Origin: Thiomicrorhabdus sp. zzn3
Lineage (GTDB): Bacteria > Pseudomonadota > Gammaproteobacteria > Thiomicrospirales > Thiomicrospiraceae
Direction of reading: 5' to 3'
Length of the DNA stretch: 64,000 nt
Assembly (NCBI RefSeq): GCF_029767755.1
Contig: NZ_JARUQS010000001.1
Span: 1,116,001-1,180,000 of the forward strand
In this document: positions 45,477 through 54,253 of the stretch, piece by piece
Position numbering within the stretch: position 1 is the stretch's first letter
Layout of the letters: every line of letters begins with the position of its first letter
Translations under genes and position numbers: made by a program
Notes under the pieces: model-generated
What the model was told of the DNA's origin: nothing
Seen by the model: only the letters and a program-made list of their open reading frames with translations
The model's database searches: none

Positions 45477-45770
45477 ATGAATCTTAGAAACATGCTATTG
45501 ATAGCAAGTCTGCTTGTTACAAGTCCGCTTGCCTACGCCAATCCCGTGAATGTGAACACGGCGAGCCCGCAAGAAATTGCCCACTCACTGGACGGGGTTA
45601 ATCCAAACCTGGCAAGAGAAATTTCGCTACATTGCGGGGCCACAAACTGTAAGCAGCCAAAGGATCTGCTGCATGTTTACGGCATGAGCCCAGACCTGTT
45701 GCATCATATTAAAGGAGACTTACGTTTTCATGATATGAAGCCGGAAAAGGATTCAAATGACGATTGCTAG
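45477..45770 (+). CDS. Secreted ComEA-like helix-hairpin-helix protein
   Basis: A 97-residue protein with a signal peptide (NLRNMLLIASLLVTSPLAYA) and one tandem HhH unit: VNVNTASPQEIAHSL, then DLLHVYGMSPDLLHHIKG. The VNVNTAS opening is the ComEA hallmark. ComEA binds incoming DNA in the periplasm during transformation; other small members are of unknown role. Two cysteines (HCGATNC) interrupt the usual inter-hairpin linker. The ATG has AAGGAG 7 nt upstream. No other competence gene lies in the window. Confidence 0.8.
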   Translation: MNLRNMLLIASLLVTSPLAYANPVNVNTASPQEIAHSLDGVNPNLAREISLHCGATNCKQPKDLLHVYGMSPDLLHHIKGDLRFHDMKPEKDSNDDC

Positions 45771-45780
45771 ACGGTCTTGT

Positions 45781-45795
45781 TTGACCTAAGGTCAA
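45781..45795. other. Short palindrome TTGACC-TAA-GGTCAA
   Basis: A 6-bp stem with a 3-nt spacer just after the ComEA-like stop; role unknown. Confidence 0.3.
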
Positions 45796-45860
45796 CGTAC
45801 GGCTTTACACACGGGGTAAACAACCCGCCGCTACGTTATTACTAACCTCCTAGCAGAGAC

Positions 45861-45888
45861 AACAAAGCCCCTTAATCGGGGCTTTGTT
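45861..45888. terminator. Bidirectional terminator
   Basis: Perfect 11-bp stem AACAAAGCCCC (45861-45871) / GGGGCTTTGTT (45878-45888) between the convergent ComEA-like gene and rppH. Confidence 0.85.
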
Positions 45889-45928
45889 GGGAGGTGCAAC
45901 AGTCCATATTCACATAAACTATCAACTA

Positions 45929-46417
45929 TTATTTAGGCAGCCAAAATTTGTCCAGAAGCTCTTGCAGTTCAGTCAGTGCCTGATGATACACAGACTGTTT
46001 GAAGCAGACCACCTCTTGAACCGGGCGCCAATAATCCACCCAAGTCCAATCTTCAAACTCAGGTGTCTCATGGTGGCTCAAATCGATACGTTCAGGCTCG
46101 CTTTCCAAACCGAGCATAAACCAAATCTGCTTCTGACCAATACATAAAGGTTGGCTGTACTGGCGAATCAAGTGCTTGGGAAGGTCGTAGGTTAGCCAAT
46201 CTTTAGTACGCCCTAACACACGCACATCCGAAGGGTCTAAACCGACTTCCTCTTTCAGTTCACGAAACACCGCTTGCTGCGGCGTTTCATTTTCTCGAAT
46301 TCCCCCTTGAGGAAATTGCCAAGCATCTTGTTGAATTCGTTTACCCCAGAAAAGCTTCCCTTCCTTGTTTACAATAATAATACCGACATTATGCCGATAT
46401 CCGTCTTTATCTATCAC
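45929..46417 (-). CDS. rppH: RNA pyrophosphohydrolase RppH
   Basis: A 162-residue Nudix hydrolase. The Nudix box GGIRENETPQQAVFRELKEEVGL starts at residue 38, and the RppH-specific MIDKDGYRHNVGIIIVN, WQFPQGG, CIGQKQIWFML and FEDWTWVDYWRPVQEVVCFK match E. coli. It removes 5' pyrophosphate to start mRNA decay. The start is GTG with AAGG six nt upstream. Confidence 0.95.
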   Translation of the reverse strand: MIDKDGYRHNVGIIIVNKEGKLFWGKRIQQDAWQFPQGGIRENETPQQAVFRELKEEVGLDPSDVRVLGRTKDWLTYDLPKHLIRQYSQPLCIGQKQIWFMLGLESEPERIDLSHHETPEFEDWTWVDYWRPVQEVVCFKQSVYHQALTELQELLDKFWLPK

Positions 46418-46602
46418 GAATAACCTTAAAACTTAAATACAAATATCGCTTATTATTGCCTGATTTTTAGGATTTTTTCAATCAGAAATTTTTTGGTGCT
46501 GCCCTAATCGGTTTTCAACACAATTTCAGGTAAATGCAGCTTGTGACTTAACAATCAATCGTTTAGGATTGTGCGCAAAATTTTGATTCGGGACTTTTTA
46601 AC

Positions 46603-47259
46603 GTGGCTTTAGCAATTTTTGACTTGGATAACACTCTAATCGCCGGCGACAGCGACTACCTATGGGGAAAATTTTTAATTCAAAAAGGCGCTGTGGATGC
46701 CGTCTTTTTTGAAGCGGAAAACGACCGTTTTTACGAAATGTATAAAGCGGGCACGCTGGATATCATGGAGTACCAACGTTTTTCACTAAAACCATTGACT
46801 CAGTTCGACATGGCAACGCTGCAAACCTGGCATGCCGAATTCATGCAGACCATGATTGAACCGATCTACCTGCCTAAAGCTCAGGCACTGGTGGACCTGC
46901 ACAAAAACCAGGGAGATGAGCTGCTGATTATTACCGCCACCAATAGCTTTGTGACCCGCCCGATTGCAGAACGATACGGTATTCGCAACCTCATCGGGAC
47001 CGATCCGGAGGTCGTAGACGGCCGCTTTACCGGCGAAGTGGATGGCACTCCTTCCTTCCAAAACGGCAAAGTGATTCGCCTGCAGGAGTGGTTAAAAGCT
47101 CACGACCAGAACCTGGAAGGCAGTTATTTCTATTCTGATTCGCACAACGATCAGCCACTGCTTGAAGTGGTGGACAACCCGGTAGTGGTGGATGCCGATG
47201 CGACCCTGTTAAAAACAGCCGCGGAAAAATCTTGGCCATCGATCACGCTGCGTGATTAA
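46603..47259 (+). CDS. HAD-IB family hydrolase (SerB-like)
   Basis: A 218-residue HAD hydrolase of subclass IB. Motif I AIFDLDNTL (D7, D9), motif II ITATNS, motif IV region YFYSDSHNDQPLLEVVDNP. This is the HAD-SF-IB-hyp1 group, near phosphoserine phosphatase and CicA-like proteins; the substrate is uncertain. The start codon is GTG. Two terminators follow, the first formed by a copy of the dispersed motif. Confidence 0.85.
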   Translation: MALAIFDLDNTLIAGDSDYLWGKFLIQKGAVDAVFFEAENDRFYEMYKAGTLDIMEYQRFSLKPLTQFDMATLQTWHAEFMQTMIEPIYLPKAQALVDLHKNQGDELLIITATNSFVTRPIAERYGIRNLIGTDPEVVDGRFTGEVDGTPSFQNGKVIRLQEWLKAHDQNLEGSYFYSDSHNDQPLLEVVDNPVVVDADATLLKTAAEKSWPSITLRD

Positions 47260-47274
47260 GCCTCATCATCTGAC

Positions 47275-47300
47275 AACCGAACAGGCCTGTTCGGTTTTTT
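47275..47300 (+). terminator. Palindromic motif copy acting as terminator
   Basis: A perfect 22-bp palindrome AACCGAACAGG/CCTGTTCGGTT (core 47282-47289) followed by TTTT, 15 bp after the HAD gene stop. Of all motif copies this looks most like a working Rho-independent terminator. Confidence 0.8.
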
Positions 47301-47327
47301 AACCGGCAGCTCATGTCTTTCAGACAT

Positions 47328-47354
47328 AAAAAAACCGCAGTAAAGCGGTTTTTT
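47328..47354. terminator. Bidirectional terminator
   Basis: Core stem CCGC (47335-47338) / GCGG (47345-47348), extended by A- and T-runs on the two sides, between the HAD gene and the flavodoxin gene. Confidence 0.85.
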
Positions 47355-47373
47355 ATGTCAGCGTCTCTAACGA

Positions 47374-47889
47374 TCAAATACCAAACTCTTCTTTGACCTG
47401 TTCGACCCAGTCATCAACCCGTCCGGCAGTCAGCTCGGGTTGCTGATCTTCATCAATCCCCAGCCCAACAAAGAATTCTTCGTCTTCCGTTACCGCCTTG
47501 GATTCGTCAAACTCAAACCCTTCAGTAGAAGTATAGCCTGCCGGGGTAGCCCCATTTTCTACGGCAATATCATGCATCATGCCCATCGCGTCCAGAAAGT
47601 ATTCTGAATAGTCAGCCTGATCGCCTAATCCAAAGCAGGCAACCGTCTTACCGGTAAAATCAATGCCTTTAAAATCTTCCCAGAAATCATCCCAGCTGCT
47701 TTGCAACTCACCGTAATACCAGGTTGGCTGTCCAAGAATGATCTTGTCGTATTTTGCAAAATCGTCCGCGCTGGCAGTCGCCACATCGTAAACATCCACG
47801 ATGTCCGCGCCGATCTTGTCCTTGATCATATCTGCAACACGCTCGGTATTACCTGTATCCGTTCCGTAGAATAGGCCGATCTTACTCAT
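47374..47889 (-). CDS. fldA: Flavodoxin (long-chain)
   Basis: A 171-residue acidic flavodoxin. FMN phosphate loop YGTDTGNTERVADMI (9-23), the isoalloxazine-contacting GQPTWYYGELQSSWDDF (W56, Y57/58), and the ACFGLGDQADYSEYFLDAMG loop with the long-chain insert after it. It is a low-potential electron carrier for radical-SAM and reductive enzymes. The ATG follows an AAAAGGG site. It stands alone between terminators. Confidence 0.93.
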   Translation of the reverse strand: MSKIGLFYGTDTGNTERVADMIKDKIGADIVDVYDVATASADDFAKYDKIILGQPTWYYGELQSSWDDFWEDFKGIDFTGKTVACFGLGDQADYSEYFLDAMGMMHDIAVENGATPAGYTSTEGFEFDESKAVTEDEEFFVGLGIDEDQQPELTAGRVDDWVEQVKEEFGI

Positions 47890-48113
47890 GTTTATACCCT
47901 TTTAAATCAAAATAACAGTAAAATGAATTCCATTAGCGATCATTAAAACACGATTGTTAATGCAATTTCCAAATCCTCAACGTCTAAAATAGACAAATGA
48001 AATTGGTTTAAAATGCGTCACCCTTTGCACTTTACGCATTTTCTTCTAAATTATGGCGCGAATATTAGCACAGCCTAATTCGAGAAAAAATTCACTAATT
48101 TTTATCCTGTTTT

Positions 48114-48332
48114 ATGAATAAAACTAATCCTGTTGACTGTTTTAAATGCCGTTACTTCTACATCACCTGGGACGTCAACAATCCAAGAGGTTGCAAGGCA
48201 TTTGGATTTAAAACCAAAAAACTGCCTAGCCAGGTTGTCTTAGAAACATCGGGGGAAGTATGTCTGAAATTTTCCCCCAAAGAAGACAAATCGCCTCCGT
48301 CCAACTCCTCAAAAAAAGGCTGGATTGCTTAA
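48114..48332 (+). CDS. Small four-cysteine conserved protein
   Basis: A 72-residue protein with CFKCRYFYITWDVNNPRGCKAFGF and, further on, GEVCLKFSPK. The C-x2-C plus two later Cys and the TWDxxxPxGCKxFGF pattern recall a small uncharacterised bacterial family that looks suited to bind a metal. The ribosome site is weak. It converges on ampD, with stops 28 bp apart. Confidence 0.75.
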   Translation: MNKTNPVDCFKCRYFYITWDVNNPRGCKAFGFKTKKLPSQVVLETSGEVCLKFSPKEDKSPPSNSSKKGWIA

Positions 48333-48359
48333 CATTAACAAGCTTAGTTCTGGTCATTT

Positions 48360-48911
48360 CTAAGCCAGCAGACGTTCCAGAGCCGACCACTGAAAATAGG
48401 CTCCAGGATCGGTTTTGCGCCCGGGTGCAATATCGCTGTGTCCAACGACCTGATGACTTTGCAAGCCAGGATAAGCCTGCCATAATCCCTTAATCAACTC
48501 GGCCAACACTTCGTACTGCTTGGCGGTATAGCAGGTATGATCGGTCCCTTCCAACTCAATTCCAATGGAAAAATCGTTACAACGTTCGCGACCGTTAAAC
48601 TCGGACACCCCGGCATGCCAAGCGCGGCAATGAAACGGCACATATTGAATCAAATGTCCGTCTCGTCGAATGAGTGCATGCGCTGAAACCTTCAGGTCTT
48701 TAATCTTGGCGAAATATGGGTCTTCATGTGGATCCAGGGCGTTAGTAAACAACTTGGTGATGGCTTCTCCACCAAACTGCGCGGGCGGCAAGCTAATGCC
48801 GTGCACTACGATCAGTTCCGGCAGACACCCTTGCGGACGCTCATCATAATTAGGACTTTTTATATATTCGGCTTGCTGACACAGACCCGACTTTGGATCA
48901 ACTTGGTACAC
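48360..48911 (-). CDS. ampD: 1,6-anhydro-N-acetylmuramyl-L-alanine amidase AmpD
   Basis: A 183-residue zinc amidase (E. coli AmpD 183). Predicted zinc ligands H37 (VVHGISLPP), H158 and D168 (VVGHSDIAPGRKTDPG) are in place, with YVPFHCRAWHAGVSEFNGR between. It cleaves anhydro-muropeptides in cytoplasmic wall recycling. The start is GTG without a clear ribosome site. It is transcribed toward the small Cys-rich gene and is divergent from nadC. Confidence 0.94.
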   Translation of the reverse strand: MYQVDPKSGLCQQAEYIKSPNYDERPQGCLPELIVVHGISLPPAQFGGEAITKLFTNALDPHEDPYFAKIKDLKVSAHALIRRDGHLIQYVPFHCRAWHAGVSEFNGRERCNDFSIGIELEGTDHTCYTAKQYEVLAELIKGLWQAYPGLQSHQVVGHSDIAPGRKTDPGAYFQWSALERLLA

Positions 48912-49076
48912 GAATTAAGCTACTCCACTTCTATCTCTACGCAATCAACTCTTAAGCTTAAGAACGACTCGCTTAAGGTATAATACATAACTATCGTTTT
49001 TCAATCCCACTCTTTCATTCAAAATTTTCAATCGTCAACGAATGAAATCGAGTTTGAATTTAAAGCCGAACTGACT

Positions 49077-49919
49077 ATGCAAACAATCGATTACTTTTTA
49101 AACCTCAGCGAAACCGTCCGTATTGCACTGGAAGAAGATCTCCGTGATGGCGACTTGACCGCCGATCTGGTCCCCGAAGCCAACCAGGCTACCGCCACTA
49201 TTATTTGCCGGGAAGCGGCCGTCATTTGCGGGCGTCCATGGTTTAATGAAGTATTTCGGCAAATTGATCCAAAGATTCAAATTGAGTGGGCGATCGATGA
49301 AGGACAAGCGGTTGAAGCCAATCAACTGTTGTGCACTCTCAAGGGGTCGGCACGCGGGATTTTGACAGCGGAACGTACCGCATTGAACTTTTTGCAAACG
49401 CTTTCAGCAACCGCCACGGTCACCGCACGCTATGTGGCTCAATTGAAAGACAGTCGCACCCAACTGCTGGATACCCGTAAAACGATTCCTGGACTGCGTC
49501 TGGCGCAAAAATATGCGGTGCATTGCGGCGGAGGCACTAATCACCGTATCGGCTTGTTTGATGCCATTTTGATCAAAGAGAATCACATTATGGCAGCCGG
49601 AGGCATCAAAGAAGCGGTATTTACCGCTAAAACGTACCATCCGCGGACAACGGTAGAAGTCGAAACCGAAAATATGGATGAGGTCCGTCAAGCCCTGGAG
49701 GCCGGTGCCGACATCATTATGCTGGATAATTTTACGGTTGCGGAAATGCATCAAGCTGTCGCTCTGGTTAATGGCCAGGCTAAACTCGAGGTGTCGGGCA
49801 ATGTCGAAATCGATCATCTCAAGGAACTGGCGACCACACAGGTGGACTTTATCTCTACAGGCGCGATCACCAAACATATTCAGGCAATTGATCTCTCAAT
49901 GCGCTTTCAAAGCCAGTAA
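49077..49919 (+). CDS. nadC: Nicotinate-nucleotide pyrophosphorylase (quinolinate phosphoribosyltransferase)
   Basis: A 280-residue QPRTase with the family core LQTLSATATVTARYV, DTRKTIPGLRLAQKYAVHCGG, NHRIGLFDAILIKENHI and VEVETENMDEVRQALEAGADIIMLDNF, closing with EVSGNV and VDFISTGAITKH. It converts quinolinate and PRPP to nicotinate mononucleotide. It is divergent from ampD, as in E. coli, with 165 bp between them. Confidence 0.95.
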   Translation: MQTIDYFLNLSETVRIALEEDLRDGDLTADLVPEANQATATIICREAAVICGRPWFNEVFRQIDPKIQIEWAIDEGQAVEANQLLCTLKGSARGILTAERTALNFLQTLSATATVTARYVAQLKDSRTQLLDTRKTIPGLRLAQKYAVHCGGGTNHRIGLFDAILIKENHIMAAGGIKEAVFTAKTYHPRTTVEVETENMDEVRQALEAGADIIMLDNFTVAEMHQAVALVNGQAKLEVSGNVEIDHLKELATTQVDFISTGAITKHIQAIDLSMRFQSQ

Positions 49920-50059
49920 GTTCCTGATATAAAATAACTCCATACCGAATAATGCTGATTCATAGACAAAGTAAGCGACAAATCGATTACTAACTGCAAC
50001 AAAGACGTTGTTTAATCAGCATTCACCCGCGAAACAAATCAAACCGATCAAGGAAAACC

Positions 50060-52048
50060 GTGAACGATCACCTGCTGCTACACATCGTTTTATTATTAGG
50101 AATTGCGGTGGTTACCGTATCTGTTTCCCGCCGCCTGCATTTCCCACCTATTCTGAGTTACATCATTGTGGGGATCATTGTCGGCCCATTCGGCTTCGGC
50201 TGGATTCAGAAAGAAGAAAACATCACCCTGCTGGCAGAGTTTGGGGTGGTGTTTCTGCTGTTCTCCATTGGCCTGGAATTTTCCCTGTCGCAGATGATTG
50301 CCATGCGCAAGCTGGTATTTGGCTTGGGAAGCGCTCAAGTACTCGGCACCGGGCTCATCGTCTACGGAATTGGCTGGGCGGCCGGTTTAGACACCAATAC
50401 CAATATTGTCGTGGCCTGTGCCTTCGCCCTTTCCTCCACCGCCATTGTTATCAAGCAGCTCACCGAGCAGACGGAAATTCAGTCACGTCACGGGCGTGCC
50501 GCAGTAGGGATATTGATTTTCCAGGACATTATGGCGATTCCACTGCTGATTCTGATTCCTGCTCTGGCGATGACCAACCCGGAAGAAAATGCCCTGGCCA
50601 TGTCGTTATTAGTCGCTTTTGCCAAGGGGATCGTCATCGTGGTTATCATGCACGCCATCGGTCGCTATCTCCTGCGCCCGCTGTTTAATGAAGTGGCCTC
50701 GGCAAAGTCGTCCGAACTTTTCACCTTGACCGTTCTGCTGGTGGCATTAAGCTCCGCAGCGTTAACTGAAGAGATGGGGCTTTCGATGACGCTAGGAGCC
50801 TTCCTCGCGGGAATGATGCTCGGCGAAACTGAATATCGTCACCAGATCGAGTCAGATATTCGTCCTTTCCAGGACATTCTGCTTGGCCTGTTCTTTGTGA
50901 CCGTGGGGATGCTGATCTCCCTCGAAAGACTGATGGAGCATTTCTGGATTATTCTCGCCGTCACAGCAGCCATTATTGTGGTCAAGGTGGGCGTTATCTA
51001 CACCATTGCCCGCCTGTTTGGCAACGAACCTGGTGTCTCCACCCGTACCGCGATCTCTTTGGGTCAAGTTGGTGAGTTCGGCCTGGTCTTAATGACCCTC
51101 GCCTTCACCTACCGCTTGCTTCCTGAAGACACCGGCAATATCCTGCTGACCGCCGCGGTCATCAGCATGGCGATATCACCGTTTATGGTGAAATTTAATG
51201 GCCAGATCACGCGCTTTCTGCATCGAGGCAGTTATTCGCAAAGCCATGCCGAATTTGAGCGCTCGATTGCCGAAGATAATGTCTACCTCTCCAATCATGT
51301 GATCCTTTGCGGCTTCGGTCGTGTCGGGCAAACTGTCAGCCGTTTTTTACATAAAGCCAACGAAAACTTTGTCGCTCTCGACATGGACATTCGCCGGGTT
51401 AACGAAGCCCACAATGCCGGGGAAAGGGTCTACTATGGTGATGCGGCGAAAGAACGCATTTTGCACGCCGCCGGAATTGATAAGGCTAAAGCGGTTATTA
51501 TTACGTTCAGTGATTATCACGCTTCCATGAAAATTCTGAAATCGATACGCCAGCACCATCCCAACATTCCCATTCTGGTGCGGACGATCGACGATGCTCA
51601 CTTGAATGAGTTTTTGGAAGCCGGGGCCACCGAAGTGGTACCCGACACCTTTGAATCAAGCATCATGCTGTCGTCCCATTTGCTGTTAATGATCGGCCAA
51701 TCGCCCAGCAAGGTGCTGCGCGAAACCCGTGCCGCCAGAAAGGATCGCTACAAACTGTTGGAAAACCTCTATCCTGGGCAGGACGACAATCTGCTCGATG
51801 AACGTCATGTACCCGGCGGGGTCATTCACAGTGTGGTAATGGAAGAGAAGGCCTATGCGGTAGGCAAGCGCCTCAAACAGCTGCCTTTCGAAGAACTGAA
51901 TGTTCATGTGGACGCCATCGCCCGAGGTCATGTGCGTGGTGAAAATCCGGATCCGAACACGATGATCCGGGTTCAGGATCACATTGTCATTTCAGGCACG
52001 CCGGAAGACGTTGAAAAAGCGGACTACTTCCTTAAAACCGGCCACTGA
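50060..52048 (+). CDS. Kef-type (CPA2) cation:proton antiporter with RCK domain
   Basis: A 662-residue protein: about 12-13 TM segments (residues 5-385) with CPA2 signatures SYIIVGIIVGPFGFG, VFLLFSIGLEFSLSQM, ALSSTAIVIKQL and FQDIMAIPLL; an RCK N-domain (VILCGFGRVGQTVSRF, about 415-540); and a TrkA-C domain at the end (HVDAIARGHVRG, about 570-660). It resembles YbaL/KefB-C efflux systems; no KefF/KefG ancillary gene is next to it. Start GTG at 50060 with AAGGAAAACC. The substrate (K+ or Na+) is unknown. Confidence 0.92.
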   Translation: MNDHLLLHIVLLLGIAVVTVSVSRRLHFPPILSYIIVGIIVGPFGFGWIQKEENITLLAEFGVVFLLFSIGLEFSLSQMIAMRKLVFGLGSAQVLGTGLIVYGIGWAAGLDTNTNIVVACAFALSSTAIVIKQLTEQTEIQSRHGRAAVGILIFQDIMAIPLLILIPALAMTNPEENALAMSLLVAFAKGIVIVVIMHAIGRYLLRPLFNEVASAKSSELFTLTVLLVALSSAALTEEMGLSMTLGAFLAGMMLGETEYRHQIESDIRPFQDILLGLFFVTVGMLISLERLMEHFWIILAVTAAIIVVKVGVIYTIARLFGNEPGVSTRTAISLGQVGEFGLVLMTLAFTYRLLPEDTGNILLTAAVISMAISPFMVKFNGQITRFLHRGSYSQSHAEFERSIAEDNVYLSNHVILCGFGRVGQTVSRFLHKANENFVALDMDIRRVNEAHNAGERVYYGDAAKERILHAAGIDKAKAVIITFSDYHASMKILKSIRQHHPNIPILVRTIDDAHLNEFLEAGATEVVPDTFESSIMLSSHLLLMIGQSPSKVLRETRAARKDRYKLLENLYPGQDDNLLDERHVPGGVIHSVVMEEKAYAVGKRLKQLPFEELNVHVDAIARGHVRGENPDPNTMIRVQDHIVISGTPEDVEKADYFLKTGH

Positions 52049-52066
52049 CAAGGTCGCACGTATCTA

Positions 52067-52852
52067 CTACTGCGCCAGCCAGATCAGGCTGGCGATGCGC
52101 CCGGTTTGGCCATCGCGCCGATAGGAATAAAAGCGCGATTCATCGGCATAGGTACACAATTCACTATCGTAAATCTGTTCGACCCCCAATCCCGCCAATT
52201 CCAATTTGAGCAGGCCTGCCAGGTCGGCCAAATACTTGCCCTCACTGTCTTTTATCGCTGTGAAACAGGCCGTATTGTGCGTATTTAACTCGGCAAACGC
52301 ATCGTACACATCCTGCCCGACTTCAAAGTAAGGCTGGCGAATATGCGGGCCAATCCAAACCAATAACGCTTCAGGAGATTCAGGCAGTTGTTTAACGGTT
52401 CTACTGACAATCCCCTCCGCCAAGCCACGCCAACCAGCATGAATGGCGGCCACTAACGTGGCGGAACGGTTAGTGATCAAGATCGGCAAACAGTCGGCGG
52501 TCATCACCACCGCCACTTGATTCGTCTGTCGACTCCAAGCCGCATCGGCAATCGGGGCCTGCCAATCTTGCTGATCAAAAGAGTCCAAATTGACGACCTC
52601 AACCGTATGCTGTTGATTGAGCCAATACGGTGCACAAGGCAAATCGCCCTGCTGTTGCAGACAACGACGGTTGCTTGTCACATTTTCGGGGTCATCGCCA
52701 ACGTGCAGGGCGAGATTAAAATCGTCGTAAGGCGGCAAACAGGCACCGCCACAGCGGGTTGTGCATAAGGCTTTAACCGATGCCTGTACCGGCCAGCTGG
52801 GGATAATAAACTCCGAGTGTGGACAGCTTAGCGCTCGCGTGGGCTTATGCAT
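52067..52852 (-). CDS. pgeF: YfiH/PgeF-family (laccase-domain) enzyme
   Basis: A 261-residue protein of the YfiH family: CTTRCGGACLPPYDDFNLALHVGDD, VVMTADCLPILI, AIHAGWRGLAEGIVSRT, GPHIRQPYFEVGQDV and FYSYRRDGQTGR. His, Cys and His residues in VVMTADC and AIHAGWRG form the usual metal site. Family members correct mis-incorporated residues in peptidoglycan precursors or act as purine nucleoside hydrolases or phosphorylases. It follows rluD (70 bp), and a motif copy lies directly before its ATG with no other ribosome site visible. Confidence 0.88.
   Translation of the reverse strand: MHKPTRALSCPHSEFIIPSWPVQASVKALCTTRCGGACLPPYDDFNLALHVGDDPENVTSNRRCLQQQGDLPCAPYWLNQQHTVEVVNLDSFDQQDWQAPIADAAWSRQTNQVAVVMTADCLPILITNRSATLVAAIHAGWRGLAEGIVSRTVKQLPESPEALLVWIGPHIRQPYFEVGQDVYDAFAELNTHNTACFTAIKDSEGKYLADLAGLLKLELAGLGVEQIYDSELCTYADESRFYSYRRDGQTGRIASLIWLAQ
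52073..52094. terminator. Hairpin across the pgeF end
   Basis: Perfect 8-bp stem CGCCAGCC (52073-52080) / GGCTGGCG (52087-52094) covering the last codons of pgeF, between convergent genes. No U-run. Confidence 0.45.
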
Positions 52853-52872
52853 TCAACCAGGCCTGTTCAGTT
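52851..52872 (+). repeat. CAGGCCTG motif copy adjoining the pgeF start
   Basis: Core 52858-52865 with exact TTCAGTTTTAAAAT tail. Its left end reaches the pgeF ATG (52852), where a ribosome site would be expected. Confidence 0.85.
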
Positions 52873-52922
52873 TTAAAATGCATTCGGACGCACGCATCGG
52901 CCTGATTGCCGGAAACAGGCAC

Positions 52923-53966
52923 TTATTCCGGAATATCGTCATCGGTCACCCACTCGACTTCCACACCGTAATCGTAATCGAACTCGTCATAGCCTTGATG
53001 CATCGCTTCAAATTCGTCAATATCATCCCGCAAGGTATCGATCAGATTGAGCATGTCTTCCGGCATATCGACCTTCCACTTCATCTTTTTACCGGTCACC
53101 GGATGCGTCAAACTCAGAGCACCGGCATGCAAGGCCTGACGCTTAAAATTGCGCAGCACTTCGATAAACTCTTCAAGCATCTGCTTAGGGATTCGCATAC
53201 GCTTGCCATACAGAGGATCCCCCACTAATGGAAAACCGATGGAGGCCATATGTACGCGAATCTGGTGAGTGCGCCCAGTTTCCAGCTTAACGCGAATACG
53301 CGAATGCTCTCGAAAATGTTCCAACACGCGGTAATGACTGACCGCCGGTTTGCCGCCCACCGGACGAATCGCCATTTTTTTGCGATCCTGCGGATTGCGG
53401 CCAATCGGCTTATCCACCGTGCCGCCAGAAATCATCTTCCCCACGACCACCGCATCATAAATACGCTCTACGGCATGACGCTGCAACTGTTCCACCAGAT
53501 GGGTCTGTGCCGGTACAGTTTTGGCCACCACCATCAAGCCGGAGGTGTCCTTGTCCAAACGATGCACAATGCCGGCGCGCGGCACCTCTCGCAGGCGCTT
53601 ATCATGAAACAACAGTGCGTTCATCAGCGTTTGATCGGGGTTGCCCGCACCTGGATGGACCACCAGGCCAGCCGGTTTATTGATGACCAGAATCGCATCG
53701 TCTTCATACACAATATCCAGCGGAATTTCTTGTGCAGGCGTATCCAGACTCTCTTCAATATCGGCCTGCAGCTCGAGCTTTTCACCACCTAAAACTGTGT
53801 GGCGTGGTTTGGTGCACACATCACCATCCAAGGTTAATTTGCCCTCTTTAATCCACTGCTGAATGCGGTTTCTGGAATAATCTGTAAAAAGATTGGCAAC
53901 CGCCACATCCAAGCGTTGTCCGAGACTTTCCTCTGGAATTTGGGCATTTAATGTCTGTGTACTCAA
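52923..53966 (-). CDS. rluD: 23S rRNA pseudouridine synthase RluD
   Basis: A 347-residue synthase. N-terminal S4 domain (SRNRIQQWIKEGKLTLDG), catalytic HRLDKDTSGLMVVAKT (D138), and GRTHQIRVHMASIGFPLVGDPLYG. Pseudouridylates helix 69 of 23S rRNA. Divergent from bamD and followed by pgeF, the conserved gammaproteobacterial order. The start appears to be TTG at 53966, with AGG about 8 nt upstream. The C-terminus is acidic. Confidence 0.95.
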   Translation of the reverse strand: MSTQTLNAQIPEESLGQRLDVAVANLFTDYSRNRIQQWIKEGKLTLDGDVCTKPRHTVLGGEKLELQADIEESLDTPAQEIPLDIVYEDDAILVINKPAGLVVHPGAGNPDQTLMNALLFHDKRLREVPRAGIVHRLDKDTSGLMVVAKTVPAQTHLVEQLQRHAVERIYDAVVVGKMISGGTVDKPIGRNPQDRKKMAIRPVGGKPAVSHYRVLEHFREHSRIRVKLETGRTHQIRVHMASIGFPLVGDPLYGKRMRIPKQMLEEFIEVLRNFKRQALHAGALSLTHPVTGKKMKWKVDMPEDMLNLIDTLRDDIDEFEAMHQGYDEFDYDYGVEVEWVTDDDIPE

Positions 53967-54253
53967 TGCGATACCTGCGTTTAAAAAATAGAAGAAGTTA
54001 TTGCCATGCGCTGTATTTTACGGCGTTTTTTATCACTTTCCATCCAAAGCCGTCACTCTCTTTACAAGCACAACAGCAATAATGGCCGAAAAGTCAGATA
54101 TAACCGAATCAACAGGCGCGTAATCCAATTAAAAAAATCGCTTGGATTCTTGGTTATTCAAAGGGTTTATGAAAAATAGTATGCTACAATTTTGATCTTA
54201 TTAATCTTAATATGGATCTTGGCTAAGATTCTCAAATATTGTAACGAAGAAAT

